Below, one piece after another: positions 45,590 to 55,600 of a stretch of DNA of 64,000 bases. Made by a program: the position numbers and the translations under genes. The stretch is from positions 3,162,001 through 3,226,000 of the forward strand of contig NZ_CP091792.1 of the NCBI RefSeq assembly GCF_022024115.1, read 5' to 3'. Below the pieces are notes generated by a model that ran no database searches, was not told the DNA's origin, and was given only the letters and a program-made list of their open reading frames with translations. Each line of letters begins with the position of its first letter. The first letter of the stretch is position 1. This DNA comes from Prevotella communis (GTDB lineage: Bacteria; Bacteroidota; Bacteroidia; Bacteroidales; Bacteroidaceae).

Positions 45590-45597
45590 TAACTTTG
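45590..45597 (+). promoter_or_regulatory. -7 element of fba
   Basis: TAACTTTG, 45 bp before the ATG. The -33 position lies in the inverted family A repeat. Confidence 0.65.
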
Positions 45598-45641
45598 CGC
45601 TCGAAAATTTGAGATAATATCTTTTATAAATAAAAAAAATT

Positions 45642-46643
45642 ATGGTAAATTACAAGGATTTGGGTCTCGTAAATACCCGCGAGATGTTCAAGAGAGCAGT
45701 GGCTGGTGGCTATGCTATCCCCGCTTTCAACTTCAACACAATGGAGCAGATGCAGGCTATCGTTATGGCTGCTGTTGAGACAAAGTCACCTGTTATCATG
45801 CAGGTTTCCAAGGGTGCCCGTAACTATGCTAACGGTACCATTCTCCGCAACCTGGCCAAGGGTGCTGTTGAGTATGCTAAGGAGCTCGGCTGTGAGCATC
45901 CTGAGATCGTTCTGCACCTCGACCACGGTGATACCTTCGAGCTCTGTAAGGACTGTATCGACAACGGTTTCTCTTCAGTGATGATCGACGGTTCTTCACT
46001 GCCTTACGAGGAGAACGTTGCCCTGGCTAAGAAGGTTGTAGAGTATGCTCATCAGTTTGACGTAACCGTTGAGGCTGAGCTCGGTGTGCTCGCTGGTGTT
46101 GAGGATGAGGTTTCTTCTGCAGAGTCTCACTACACCAAGCCTGAGGAGGTTATCGACTTCGCTACTCGCACTGGTTGCGACTCTCTGGCTATCTCTATCG
46201 GTACTTCTCACGGTGCTCACAAGTTCACTCCTGAGCAGTGCACACTCGTAAACGGCGTGCTCGTTCCACCACCATTGGCATTCGACATCCTGCACGAGAT
46301 TGAGCAGAAGCTTCCTGGATTCCCCATTGTACTTCACGGTTCTTCTTCAGTTCCTATGGACGAGGTTAACACCATCAACAAGTACGGTGGTCACCTTGAG
46401 GCAGCTATCGGTATCCCCGAGGAGCAGCTCCGCAAGGCTGCTAAGAGCGCTGTATGTAAGATCAACATCGACTCAGACTCTCGTTTGGCTATGACTGCTG
46501 CCATCCGTAAGCATCTGGCTGAGCATCCTGGAGATTTCGATCCTCGTCAGTATCTGAAGCCCGCTCGTGAGAACATGAAGAAGATGTACATCCACAAGAT
46601 TGTGAATGTGCTCGGTTCTGACGGCAAACTCGCTCAGTGCTAA
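45642..46643 (+). CDS. fba: Class II fructose-1,6-bisphosphate aldolase
   Basis: A 333-residue zinc-dependent glycolytic enzyme splitting fructose 1,6-bisphosphate. The catalytic Asp and zinc His are in LHLDHGDTFE (near 85-94), further zinc ligands in EAELGVLAG and GTSHGAHKF, and HGSSSVP binds phosphate. Codon use is strongly biased (many GCT, GTT, CGT), unlike the neighbours, as expected for a highly expressed gene. Single gene with its own promoter and a strong terminator. Confidence 0.95.
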   Translation: MVNYKDLGLVNTREMFKRAVAGGYAIPAFNFNTMEQMQAIVMAAVETKSPVIMQVSKGARNYANGTILRNLAKGAVEYAKELGCEHPEIVLHLDHGDTFELCKDCIDNGFSSVMIDGSSLPYEENVALAKKVVEYAHQFDVTVEAELGVLAGVEDEVSSAESHYTKPEEVIDFATRTGCDSLAISIGTSHGAHKFTPEQCTLVNGVLVPPPLAFDILHEIEQKLPGFPIVLHGSSSVPMDEVNTINKYGGHLEAAIGIPEEQLRKAAKSAVCKINIDSDSRLAMTAAIRKHLAEHPGDFDPRQYLKPARENMKKMYIHKIVNVLGSDGKLAQC

Positions 46644-46663
46644 TCCAATCATTCAGATAAAAT

Positions 46664-46697
46664 TAATCCCCGCCAATTTGGTGGGGATTATTTTTTG
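46664..46697 (+). terminator. Rho-independent terminator of fba
   Basis: An 11-bp stem TAATCCCCGCC / GGTGGGGATTA (one G-U pair) with loop AATTT, followed by a run of T residues. Confidence 0.9.
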
Positions 46698-46704
46698 TTT
46701 ATAT

Positions 46705-46733
46705 CTATCGTCTTTAACTCCTTAACTCCTTAT
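46705..46733 (-). repeat. Repeat family B copy at the 3' end of the DUF4831 gene
   Basis: On the minus strand: TAAGGAGTTAAGGAGTTAAA then GACGATAG. The first TAA is the stop codon of the DUF4831 gene. Same family as 1694-1758. Confidence 0.8.
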
Positions 46734-47809
46734 TTCGGTTGTTCCGCTTCCAGTCGCTCTACGCCACCCGTCAGACTGTTGAGCCACAGGTGTGTGGTAT
46801 AGCGCTTGTTGAACAGTTCACCACTGAGCAGTTCCACGTTACCAAACTGTGCCGCAGGCTGTTCGCTGGTCTGGATGGCCTCAATGCCCTGATAGAGCGT
46901 CACGCGCATACGTCCGGGCACGTTCACATAGACACCGGCCTCATAGCCCTTCTTCTTAGCCTTGGCAGCCTTCTCGTCGTACACCGGCTCGGGTACCGTC
47001 TTCAGGTCCGTCACACTTATATAATAAGGTGCACCCGACAGGTCGTCCTTGTCCACCAGTCCGTTCACCTGCGAGAGGCGGAACAGCAGCTGACGGTCGA
47101 AAGAGCCGTCAGGACAAACCACGATCTCATGTTCGGTGGTATCACACTCATACGTACCCTTGAACATGCTGGTCAGCGCCTCGTCCTGCGTATCTATCTG
47201 ATGCAGCATCAGTCGCAGCTGTTCACCATCCTTCGGCATAAAGTCGGCCTGTCCCTTAATCAGCAGGTTACGGTTCTCGCGCAGGTCGTAGATCTCCTGG
47301 GCGGTGAGCTGTGCCATCTTGGCGGTACTGCCGGCCGAGAGGATATCCTGGTTCATCAGCTGACGCGGGTTGACGCGCTGTGACTTGGGAGCAGCCTTGA
47401 AAGGCGCCTCCTCCATATCCACATTGGGTTCGGCATTGATGGCCAGCAGGCGTCCGTCGTCTGCCAGTGCCACATTGGCGGCCACTGTCTTCGCATCAAA
47501 CTTGATCGCATATTTCTTCGTGGAGTCGGCCACCGCAACAGGCGTCTGCTTGATCTGCAGGATACGGTATTGCGTGCTGGGCTCCTGCGACACATCCCTC
47601 AGTCGCATATAGCGCTGTGCATAGGCAGCGAAATCACCCGGTATATAGGTTGTCTTCTCCACCAGGAAAGTAAAGCGCACGGCCGTCTTGGGCAGGAAAT
47701 ACACAGCCCCCTCCGTGGTCACGCCGGGCTTATATTCCGTCAACTGTGTCTGAGCGTTCACCGTTCCGCAGAATACGGTGCCCAGAATCAGGAAAAGTAA
47801 CTTTCTCAT
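46730..47809 (-). CDS. DUF4831 family exported protein
   Basis: A 359-residue protein with a signal peptide (about 1-19, ending VNAQ) and the features of the Bacteroidetes DUF4831 family: TEYKPGVTTEGAVYFLPKTAV near the N-terminus, RNLLIKGQADFMPKDGEQL mid-protein, and TTHLWLNSLTGGVERLE at the end. Probably periplasmic or outer-membrane associated; function unknown. It follows the NAD(P)HX repair gene by 21 bp, a gap filled by a family C repeat, so the two are likely co-transcribed. Confidence 0.85.
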   Translation of the reverse strand: MRKLLFLILGTVFCGTVNAQTQLTEYKPGVTTEGAVYFLPKTAVRFTFLVEKTTYIPGDFAAYAQRYMRLRDVSQEPSTQYRILQIKQTPVAVADSTKKYAIKFDAKTVAANVALADDGRLLAINAEPNVDMEEAPFKAAPKSQRVNPRQLMNQDILSAGSTAKMAQLTAQEIYDLRENRNLLIKGQADFMPKDGEQLRLMLHQIDTQDEALTSMFKGTYECDTTEHEIVVCPDGSFDRQLLFRLSQVNGLVDKDDLSGAPYYISVTDLKTVPEPVYDEKAAKAKKKGYEAGVYVNVPGRMRVTLYQGIEAIQTSEQPAAQFGNVELLSGELFNKRYTTHLWLNSLTGGVERLEAEQPK

Positions 47810-47810
47810 G

Positions 47811-47846
47811 TATTTTATTTTTTTACCTTTTTACTTTTTTACCTTT
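47811..47846 (-). repeat. Repeat family C at the end of the NAD(P)HX repair gene
   Basis: The minus strand reads AAAGGTAAAAAAGTAAAAAG, then GTAAAAAAATAAAA. The stop codon TAA (47831-47833) and the last residues KVKK are inside it. Compare 13684-13727. Confidence 0.6.
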
Positions 47847-49345
47847 AAGAACGCCTTCGGCAGGTACTGGATGATATCACTGGCTATCAGGCTCTCCTCG
47901 CCCAGTTCGCGGGCGGCCAGGTCGCCTGCCAGTCCGTGCAGGTAGACACCCAGTATACAAGCCTCGCGTTGCTGGTAGCCACGCGCCAAGAGTCCCGTAA
48001 TCATGCCTGTCAGCACATCACCGCTGCCGGCTGTTGCCATACCGGCATTGCCGGTTGTATTGAAAGCCACGTGTCCGTCGGGCATGCAGATAGCCGTATA
48101 ATGCCCCTTCAGGATCACATAGCCCTGCAGTTTCTCTGCCAGCTGGCGCGCCTTTGTCAGTCGCTCATAACTGTCGATGCACTGTCCCTCCATCCGTTCC
48201 AGTTCCTTGGGATGGGGCGTCAGGATAATGCCCTTGGGCAACTGCTGCATCCATGCATGCCGTGCCGCCAGGATATTCAGGGCATCGGCATCCATCACCA
48301 CCGGACACTGTGCACGGCGCACCTGCGATATCATGGCGATACCGGTCTGCTCGGCCGTTCCCAGTCCCGGACCGATACCCAGCGCACTGAAGTCCTCCGT
48401 GGCCACAGCCTCCGAGAAGAGCGTCTCCTCACGGTCCATATGAAGGATAGCCTCGGGCACCGTTGTCTGCAGAATCTGCGCGTTGCGCTTCGGCGTATGC
48501 ACCGTCACCTTGCCGGCTCCCGAACGCATGCATGCCTTGGTGGCCTGCACGGCAGCACCTGCCATGCCATAGCTGCCCCCGATAATCAGGGCATGTCCCA
48601 TCTGTCCCTTGTGTGCAAAGGCATTGCGCGGGCGCAGCATCTCACGGATGTCGGCCTCTTCCGTACAGGTATACTGGGCCTCCATCTTGTCCATGCCCTC
48701 CTTGCTCAGACGGATGTCCAGCACCTCCAGTTCACCGATGAACTGCTGGTTCTCGGCAAAGAGGAATGACAGTTTCTTCTGCTGCAGCGTCAGGGTCAGG
48801 TCGGCCCTGATGATATTGGCACGCACGTTGTAGGTATTGTCCTCGGTCATCAGACCCGATGGCACGTCGATGCTCACCACCATGGCCGACGAGGCATTGA
48901 TATATTTCACCAGCGAGGCAAAACCGCCTGCCAATGGCTTATTGAGTCCGGAGCCAAACAGGCCGTCGATCACCAGCATTCCCTTTTCCAGGCGTGGCGG
49001 GTCAAACTCCTGTGTCACCTCGGTAAACAGGCTGTTTCCGCGCTTGCTCACCAGCCGGTCCTTGTTCTCAGCACAGTCGGCCGACAGGCGTCCGGAGATA
49101 TTGAAAAGATAGGTCTGCACCTGGTATTCCTGCTCGGCCAGCATCCTCGCCACAGCCAGTGCATCGCCGCCGTTGTTACCAGGTCCGGCAAATACCACCA
49201 CAGGCACGTCGCTCATCCATCGCTGCGTGATAGCCTGCGTAATGGCACGAGCCGAGCGCTCCATCAAATCTATTGATTTTATGGGCTCGTTCGTAATGGT
49301 ATATTTATCAAGTTCTTGTATCTGTGTGTGCGTAAAAATCTTCAT
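47831..49345 (-). CDS. nnr: Bifunctional NAD(P)H-hydrate epimerase / ADP-dependent dehydratase
   Basis: A 504-residue metabolite-repair enzyme that converts damaged NADHX and NADPHX back to NADH and NADPH. The N-terminal YjeF epimerase domain (about 1-210) has the signature FAGPGNNGGDALAVARML near 53-70. The C-terminal ribokinase-like dehydratase domain (about 230-500) has GPGLG, HPKELERM and NAGMATAGSGDVLTG. Length is normal for the fused form. The last residues come from a family C repeat. A -7 box lies eight bases before the start codon. Confidence 0.93.
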   Translation of the reverse strand: MKIFTHTQIQELDKYTITNEPIKSIDLMERSARAITQAITQRWMSDVPVVVFAGPGNNGGDALAVARMLAEQEYQVQTYLFNISGRLSADCAENKDRLVSKRGNSLFTEVTQEFDPPRLEKGMLVIDGLFGSGLNKPLAGGFASLVKYINASSAMVVSIDVPSGLMTEDNTYNVRANIIRADLTLTLQQKKLSFLFAENQQFIGELEVLDIRLSKEGMDKMEAQYTCTEEADIREMLRPRNAFAHKGQMGHALIIGGSYGMAGAAVQATKACMRSGAGKVTVHTPKRNAQILQTTVPEAILHMDREETLFSEAVATEDFSALGIGPGLGTAEQTGIAMISQVRRAQCPVVMDADALNILAARHAWMQQLPKGIILTPHPKELERMEGQCIDSYERLTKARQLAEKLQGYVILKGHYTAICMPDGHVAFNTTGNAGMATAGSGDVLTGMITGLLARGYQQREACILGVYLHGLAGDLAARELGEESLIASDIIQYLPKAFLKVKK

Positions 49346-49352
49346 AACGATG

Positions 49353-49360
49353 CAAAAATA
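49353..49360 (-). promoter_or_regulatory. -7 element of the NAD(P)HX repair operon
   Basis: TATTTTTG on the minus strand, eight bases before the ATG, again predicting a near-leaderless mRNA. Confidence 0.5.
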
Positions 49361-49403
49361 CTAAATAATTGGTAATAAGTGACTATTTTTCTCATTTTTT
49401 TTG

Positions 49404-49411
49404 TAATTTTG
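49404..49411 (+). promoter_or_regulatory. -7 element of hpt
   Basis: TAATTTTG, 24 bp before the chosen ATG at 49435. It lies inside the longer frame that opens at 49369, which argues against that start. Confidence 0.6.
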
Positions 49412-49434
49412 CATCAAAATTACCATTTACTGAT

Positions 49435-49974
49435 ATGAGTAGAGTAAAAATTTTGGATAAGACGTTTGAGACGTCGATGCCGGAAGCGCAGATTAAAGCA
49501 CGCGTAAAAGAGTTGGCCCAACAGATTTCCAAGGATATGGAGGGCAAGAATCCATTGTTCCTGGCCGTGCTCAACGGTGCATTCATCTTTGCAGCCGACC
49601 TGATGCGTGAAATGACCATCCCCTGTGAGATTTCGTTTGTCAAGCTGGCCTCTTACCAGGGCACCATGTCAACAGGTAAGATCAAGGAGGTGCTGGGTAT
49701 CAACGAGGACATCGCCGGCCGTACCGTCATCATCCTCGAGGATATTGTGGAGAGCGGACTCACCATCCGTCAGATGATCGACTCACTCGGCACGCGCAAC
49801 CCTGCCTCAGTGCATGTCTGCACGGCCTTCTTCAAGCCCGAGAAGCTGAAGGAGAACCTGAAGATCGACTATGCTGCTTTCGAGATTCCCAACGACTTCA
49901 TCCTGGGCTACGGACTGGACTACGACCAGCAGGGCCGCGGTCTGAAAGACCTTTACACCCTGGTATCAGAATAA
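49435..49974 (+). CDS. hpt: Hypoxanthine phosphoribosyltransferase
   Basis: A 179-residue purine-salvage enzyme that joins hypoxanthine or guanine to PRPP. The PRPP-binding motif VIILEDIVESGLT is near residues 98-110, VKLASYQGTMSTG forms the flexible loop near 65, and NDFILGYGLDYDQQGR is the usual C-terminal motif. The start at MSRVKILDK gives normal length; 22 extra upstream residues would cross the promoter. Next gene adk lies about 60 bp downstream. Confidence 0.93.
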   Translation: MSRVKILDKTFETSMPEAQIKARVKELAQQISKDMEGKNPLFLAVLNGAFIFAADLMREMTIPCEISFVKLASYQGTMSTGKIKEVLGINEDIAGRTVIILEDIVESGLTIRQMIDSLGTRNPASVHVCTAFFKPEKLKENLKIDYAAFEIPNDFILGYGLDYDQQGRGLKDLYTLVSE

Positions 49975-50036
49975 GCGGCGTTATCACAAAAAAAGGAAAA
50001 AAGATTAGGATAACCAATAAAAAATATAACTGGATT

Positions 50037-50609
50037 ATGAAGAATATTGTAATTTTCGGTGCACCAGGCTCAGGCAAGGGCACACAGAGCGACAAACTGA
50101 TTGAGAAATATGGACTGGAGCATATCTCTACAGGTGATGTACTTCGTGCAGAAATCAAGAAGGGTACAGAACTTGGCAAGACGGCTCAGGGCTATATCGA
50201 CAACGGTCAGCTGATTCCCGACGACCTGATGGTAAGCATCCTGGCATCTGTATACGACTCTTTCGGACGTGAGCACAAGGGTGTCATCTTCGATGGCTTC
50301 CCCCGCACCATCCCACAGGCAGAGGCCCTGAAAGAGATGCTCAACAAGCGTGGCGACAAAGTGGCTGCCATGATTGAACTGGCCGTACCCGAAGATGAAC
50401 TGATGAAGCGCCTGATTCTGCGCGGACAGCAGAGCGGACGTGCCGACGACAACGAGGAGACTATCAAGAAGCGCCTCGTGGTCTATCACTCTCAGACTCA
50501 GCCCCTGATCGAATGGTACAAGCAGGAAGGCCTGCACCACCACATCGACGGTCTGGGTGAATTGGATCGCATTTTTGCAGACATCTGCAAGGTGGTAGAT
50601 AATATCTAG
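50037..50609 (+). CDS. adk: Adenylate kinase
   Basis: A 190-residue enzyme that interconverts AMP, ATP and ADP. P-loop GAPGSGKGTQ is at residues 7-16, the AMP-binding segment STGDVLR near 30, DGFPRT near 82, and a short LID (RGQQSGRADDNEETI) in place of the long zinc-type lid. The TAG stop is the first CTAGG of a decamer repeat that fills the gap to obgE. Confidence 0.96.
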   Translation: MKNIVIFGAPGSGKGTQSDKLIEKYGLEHISTGDVLRAEIKKGTELGKTAQGYIDNGQLIPDDLMVSILASVYDSFGREHKGVIFDGFPRTIPQAEALKEMLNKRGDKVAAMIELAVPEDELMKRLILRGQQSGRADDNEETIKKRLVVYHSQTQPLIEWYKQEGLHHHIDGLGELDRIFADICKVVDNI

Positions 50610-50650
50610 GAATTCCTAGGAAAACCTAGGACATCCTAGGTAATCCTAGA
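50605..50650. repeat. Repeat family F: five CCTAGG-type units at exact 10-bp period
   Basis: Units are ATATCTAGG, AATTCCTAGG, AAAACCTAGG, ACATCCTAGG and TAATCCTAGA. The palindrome CCTAGG recurs every 10 bp, about one helical turn. The first unit holds the adk stop. A TAG appears on both strands in every unit, in a different frame each time. Confidence 0.9.
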
Positions 50651-50661
50651 AAAAACAAAGT

Positions 50662-51831
50662 ATGGAAAGCAATTTCGTAGACTACGTAAAAATCATGTGC
50701 CGCTCGGGTAAGGGCGGTAAGGGCAGCATGCACCTGAAGCATGTGAAATACAATCCTAACGGCGGTCCCGACGGTGGCGACGGCGGTAAGGGTGGTAGCA
50801 TCATCCTGCGTGGCAACCACAACTACTGGACGCTGCTCCACCTGAAATACGAGCGTCATATCTTTGCGGAGCATGGCGGCAACGGCGGACGCGACAAGTG
50901 TCATGGCACCGACGGCAAGGATATCTATATCGACGTACCCCCCGGCACGGTGGTCTATAATGCCGAGACGGGAAAGTTCGTCTGCGACGTGGCCTACGAC
51001 GGACAGGAGGTGCTGCTCCTGAAGGGCGGACGCGGCGGTCTGGGCAATTTCCAGTTCCGCACGGCTACCAACCAGGCACCCCGCTATGCGCAGCCCGGTG
51101 AACCGATGCAGGAGATGACCGTCATCCTGGAGCTGAAGCTCCTGGCCGATGTTGGTCTGGTGGGCTTCCCCAATGCGGGCAAGTCCACGCTGGTCAGTTC
51201 GCTGAGCAATGCCCGTCCTAAGATTGCCAACTATCCCTTCACCACGATGGAGCCCTCGCTGGGCATCGTGGGCTATCGCGACGGCAAGTCGTTTGTGATG
51301 GCCGACATCCCCGGTATCATTGAGGGTGCCTCTGAGGGTAAGGGCCTCGGCCTGCGTTTCCTGCGCCATATTGAGCGCAACTCCCTGCTGCTCTTCATGG
51401 TCCCCGGCGACACGGATGATATCAAGCGTGAATACGAGATTCTGCTCAACGAACTGAAGCAGTTCAACCCCGAGATGCTCTCCAAGCACCGCGTGCTGGC
51501 CGTCACCAAGTGCGACCTGCTCGACGAGGAGCTGATCGAGATGCTCAAGGACACCCTGCCCCAGGATCTCCCTGTGGTGTTTATCTCTGCCGTCACCGGT
51601 TTCGGTCTGGAAGAGCTGAAGGATGTGCTGTGGCGCGAACTGAATGCCGAGAGCAACAAGCTGCAGGCCATCACTGCAGAGGATACCTTAGTACACCGTG
51701 ACAAGGATATGTCCGTCTTTGCCCAGGAACTGGAAGATGAGGGTGAGGACGAAGACATTGAATACGTGGATGTTGAGGACGTTGACGACCTCGACGATTT
51801 TGAATACGAAGACGAAAATGAAGACGAATGA
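50662..51831 (+). CDS. obgE: Obg family GTPase (ribosome assembly)
   Basis: A 389-residue GTPase. The glycine-rich Obg domain covers about 1-158 ([23 protein letters not shown]), followed by the G domain: G1 GFPNAGKST near 167, G3 DIPGIIEG near 213, G4 TKCDL near 281. Obg proteins act in 50S assembly and stringent control. The C-terminal tail (about 355-389) is almost entirely Asp/Glu with a few Tyr. The stop overlaps the start of the M23 peptidase gene by four bases. Confidence 0.96.
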   Translation: MESNFVDYVKIMCRSGKGGKGSMHLKHVKYNPNGGPDGGDGGKGGSIILRGNHNYWTLLHLKYERHIFAEHGGNGGRDKCHGTDGKDIYIDVPPGTVVYNAETGKFVCDVAYDGQEVLLLKGGRGGLGNFQFRTATNQAPRYAQPGEPMQEMTVILELKLLADVGLVGFPNAGKSTLVSSLSNARPKIANYPFTTMEPSLGIVGYRDGKSFVMADIPGIIEGASEGKGLGLRFLRHIERNSLLLFMVPGDTDDIKREYEILLNELKQFNPEMLSKHRVLAVTKCDLLDEELIEMLKDTLPQDLPVVFISAVTGFGLEELKDVLWRELNAESNKLQAITAEDTLVHRDKDMSVFAQELEDEGEDEDIEYVDVEDVDDLDDFEYEDENEDE

Positions 51832-52523
51832 GACATCGACTGTTTGCAGCCTTTCTGATTTCCTTCCTGGCTGTTGTGACCTCCTGGGCACAGCCGCCCC
51901 TGAAGTTGCCGGGCTACAGGCAGAGTCTCATCAACTATAAGTCACTTCATTTCGAACTATACCCCTTCATGACCGACTTCTCGATGCCAAGGCATGCCAT
52001 TGTGCCTATGGCACCGGGAAGTTATGTTTATAACCCCTTTGGCGGCGGCACCCGGTTCATCCTTCACCTGGAGAATTTCGCCGATTCCGACTGGTGCTAC
52101 CTGCTCAGGAAATCCAAGGTCATCAGTCCCTATGGCGGACGCGGTGGCCGGCACCATTCCGGCACAGACATCAAGAGTTTCCCCAACGACAGCGTGCGGG
52201 CCGTCTTCGACGGTACCGTGGTGATGGCGGGTCCTTTCTCGGGCTATGGCAACTGCGTGCAGATACGCCACATAAACGGACTCACCACCCTCTACAGTCA
52301 CAACAGTCGCAACCTGGTGAAGGCAGGCGACCAAGTCACTGCAGGTCAGGTTGTTGCCCTGGAGGGACGCACCGGCCGTGCCACCACTGACCACGTGCAT
52401 TTCGAGGTTCGCGTGGCCGGTCGCCATGTCAATTCCAACCTCATTTTCGACCACGAGCACCACCGCCTCCACAAGCACCAGGTTGTATTCGAAAAGAACG
52501 GTAATGCTCATATTCGGAAGTAG
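51828..52523 (+). CDS. M23 family metallopeptidase
   Basis: A 231-residue exported cell-wall peptidase with a signal peptide (about 1-21, ending SWAQ) and an M23 domain (about 100-205) with zinc ligands in HHSGTD (near 108) and HVHFE (near 185). No LysM domain, unlike the relative at 25227. Expected to cut peptidoglycan cross-bridges or serve as an amidase activator in the periplasm. Translationally coupled to obgE through an ATGA overlap. Confidence 0.92.
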   Translation: MRHRLFAAFLISFLAVVTSWAQPPLKLPGYRQSLINYKSLHFELYPFMTDFSMPRHAIVPMAPGSYVYNPFGGGTRFILHLENFADSDWCYLLRKSKVISPYGGRGGRHHSGTDIKSFPNDSVRAVFDGTVVMAGPFSGYGNCVQIRHINGLTTLYSHNSRNLVKAGDQVTAGQVVALEGRTGRATTDHVHFEVRVAGRHVNSNLIFDHEHHRLHKHQVVFEKNGNAHIRK

Positions 52524-52571
52524 ATGTGAAAAAAAAATGGCAAGAAACGCAAACGTTTCAAAAAATTTTCG

Positions 52572-52579
52572 TATTTTTG
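52572..52579 (+). promoter_or_regulatory. -7 element of the TonB-dependent receptor gene
   Basis: TATTTTTG, 39 bp before the ATG at 52619. Confidence 0.6.
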
Positions 52580-52618
52580 CAACGGAAAAGCAAACCTTAA
52601 ATAAAAACAAAAACATTT

Positions 52619-55600
52619 ATGCAGAAGAAACTATTCTTTCTGGTTGCCCTAATGTTGACAATGACCTTGTCAGTAGTGGCACAGGTGACTACTTCCAGCA
52701 TGACCGGTAAGGTCTCTATGGAGGGTAGTAACGAGGAGATTATTGGTGCATCTGTGCAAGCTGTGCATGAGCCTTCAGGCACACGCTACACCGCTGTGAC
52801 CAATGTGAACGGACGCTTCACCATTCAGGGTATGCGTACTGGTGGTCCTTATGCCGTGACCGTGTCTTACATCGGTCATCAGACCAAGACGATGAAGGGT
52901 ATCACCCTCCAGCTTGGTGAGACCTACAACCTGAACGTATCACTCTCTGAAAACAGTAACGACCTCGCCGAGGTGGTGGTAAGCGGTAAGGCTTCCAAGT
53001 TCTCTGCCGAGAAGACTGGTGCCTCAACCAACATCAACAACGAGCAGTTGATGATGATGCCTTCTCTGGACCGCAGTCTGGCTACCGTGGCTAAGCTGTC
53101 ACCTTATTCCGGTGGTGGCATGAACCTGGCCGGTGCCGACCCCCGTTCTACCAACTTCACCATTGACGGTGCCAACTTCAACAACAGTTTCGGTCTGACT
53201 TCCGACCTGCCTGGTGGCGGCACGCCTATCTCTATCGACGCCATTGAGGAGATGCAGGTGGTCATCGCACCTTTCGACGTGCGCCAGACCAACTTCATCG
53301 GTGGTGGTATCAATGCTGTTACCAAGTCGGGTACCAACGAGTTCAAGGGTACTGTCTACGGCTTCTACCGCGACAAGTCCATGCGTGGTAACAAGATCAA
53401 CGGTCAGGACCTCGGCACCCGTGCTACCGACACCAAGAAGACCTACGGTTTCACCCTGGGTGGCCCAATCCTCAAGAATAAGTTGTTCTTCTTCGTCAAC
53501 TATGAAAAGGAACTGACCCCGAAGGAGGTTGTACAGTACCGCGCACGCGAGGATGGCGAGACTCCTGGCGGCATGGTATCACGTACCACCAAGACGGATA
53601 TGGAGCGCGTGGCTAATTTCCTGCGCACACAGTATGGCTACGACCCAGGTTCTTACACTGACTTCCCCGCCGAGGATACCAACGAGAAGTTCCTGGCCCG
53701 TCTGGACTGGAACATCACGGATGCCCATCACCTGGCTCTGCGCTATAACAAGACCAAGGTAGAGGACTGGCGTCCTACAAATGCTATGTCAAGCGATGTT
53801 TCCCTGTATGGCGGTACCAAGTTCAACCTCGGCCGTATCAGTGCCAGCAGTATGGCTTATTCAAACAGCCTGTACTATTTCCACAATGACGTGGAGTCTT
53901 TCTCTGCCGACCTGAACAGCCGTTTCGGTCAGAAGGCCAGCAACCAGTTGCTGTTTACCCATACTTTCCAGGACGACAGCCGTGGCACGCCTTCAAGCAA
54001 CTTCCCCTTCATCGACATCCTGTATGATGGAGCCTACGAGCCTTATATCTCTGCCGGTTATGAGTTGTTCTCATACAACAACGGTGTGAAGACCAAGACT
54101 ACCAACATCACGGACAACTTCACCCTCTACATGGGTTCTCATAAGCTCACTGCCGGTGCCCGCTTCGAGCATATCTATGCCGACAACTCTTATCTGCGTA
54201 ACGGTACAGGTTACTACCGTTTCAAGAGCGTGGACGACTTCCTCAACATGAAGGCGCCCGATGCAGTAGCGTTCACCTACGGCTATGATGGCATCAGCGA
54301 TCCTACCAGCGCCGTGCGCTACAACCAGATTGGCCTGTACCTGCAGGATGAGTGGCAGGCTACCAACCGCCTGAAGCTGACCTACGGTCTTCGTGCCGAC
54401 AATATCATCTTCGACGACCAGGATATCGCACGTAATGATAAGATCTACGCACGCGACTTCGGTGGCTATCATATCGATACTGGCCGCTGGCCTGAAAGCA
54501 AGTGGCAGCTCTCTCCACGTGTGGGCTTCACATGGGATGTATTCGGCGACAAGAGCCTGAAGGTACGCGGAGGTTCTGGTCTCTTCCTGGGACGCTTCCC
54601 CTTGGTTTACCTGACCAACATGCCCCAGAATGCCGCTATGTTCCAGTTCAACTATGCTGCCGGTTATACCGCAACAGGCACGGCTGCCGAGAACCTGGAG
54701 CGCACCACACCGATTGATATTGATGCCAAGCTGCAGGGCCTGGCTGGCAAGCTGCTGGGTGTGAACGACCTGAAGAACTACTTCGAGGTGCCCCTGACCA
54801 ATGCCGACCACGTGGATGCCAAGAGCATGACTGGTGTGAGCAACGACTTCAAGATGCCTCAGGTATGGAAGTCAAGCATCGCCATCGACTATCAGCTCCC
54901 CGTTTCGTTCCCCTTCACGGTGACCGGTGAGTTCATCTACAACAAGAGCATTAATGCTGTCTACATGGACAATATCAATATCAAGGACGATGATCCTTCT
55001 TCTATGCAGCACTTCAACGGAGCAGACAGCCGTATTAAGTATACCAGCAACGACTTCTACTACACACCGAATAGTTCATACTATGCTGTGATGCTGAAGA
55101 ATACGTCCAAGGGCTATGGCTACACCGCCAATATCACCCTGAACGCAGAGCCTGTGAAGAACCTGAAGCTGATGGCTGCCTACACACGCACCGAGTCTCA
55201 GGAGGTATCTGGTCTGCCCGGACAGAACGCCGTGTCTACATGGACCAGCACCCTGTCGGCCGAAGGACCTAACTCTACCAAGCTGCACCGCTCTAACTAC
55301 GTGACACCCGACCAGGTGATGGCATCTGTCAACTACTACATCCCTGCCAAGGTATCAAGCAGCTTCCTGCTGGGCACGCACGTGAGCCTGTTCTACAAGG
55401 CCTACTCTGCAGGCAACCTGAGCTACTTCTACAGCAATGATATGAATGGCGACGGTGTGTCTATGGACCTGATGTACATCCCTGCCAACGATAACGAGAT
55501 CCAGTTCAAGAGCGAGGCCGACCGCGTTGCTTTCTGGCGCTTCGTAGAGCAGGACGACTATCTGAGCAGCCACAAGGGTCAGTATGCCGAGGCTTATGCC

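Noticed and set aside
49369..49434. Longer N-terminus for hpt
   Set aside because: The extension covers the -7 element, and the shorter form matches the usual family start.
50605..50650. Rho-independent terminator between adk and obgE
   Set aside because: The repeated CCTAGG can pair in many ways but there is no defined stem followed by a T-tract.
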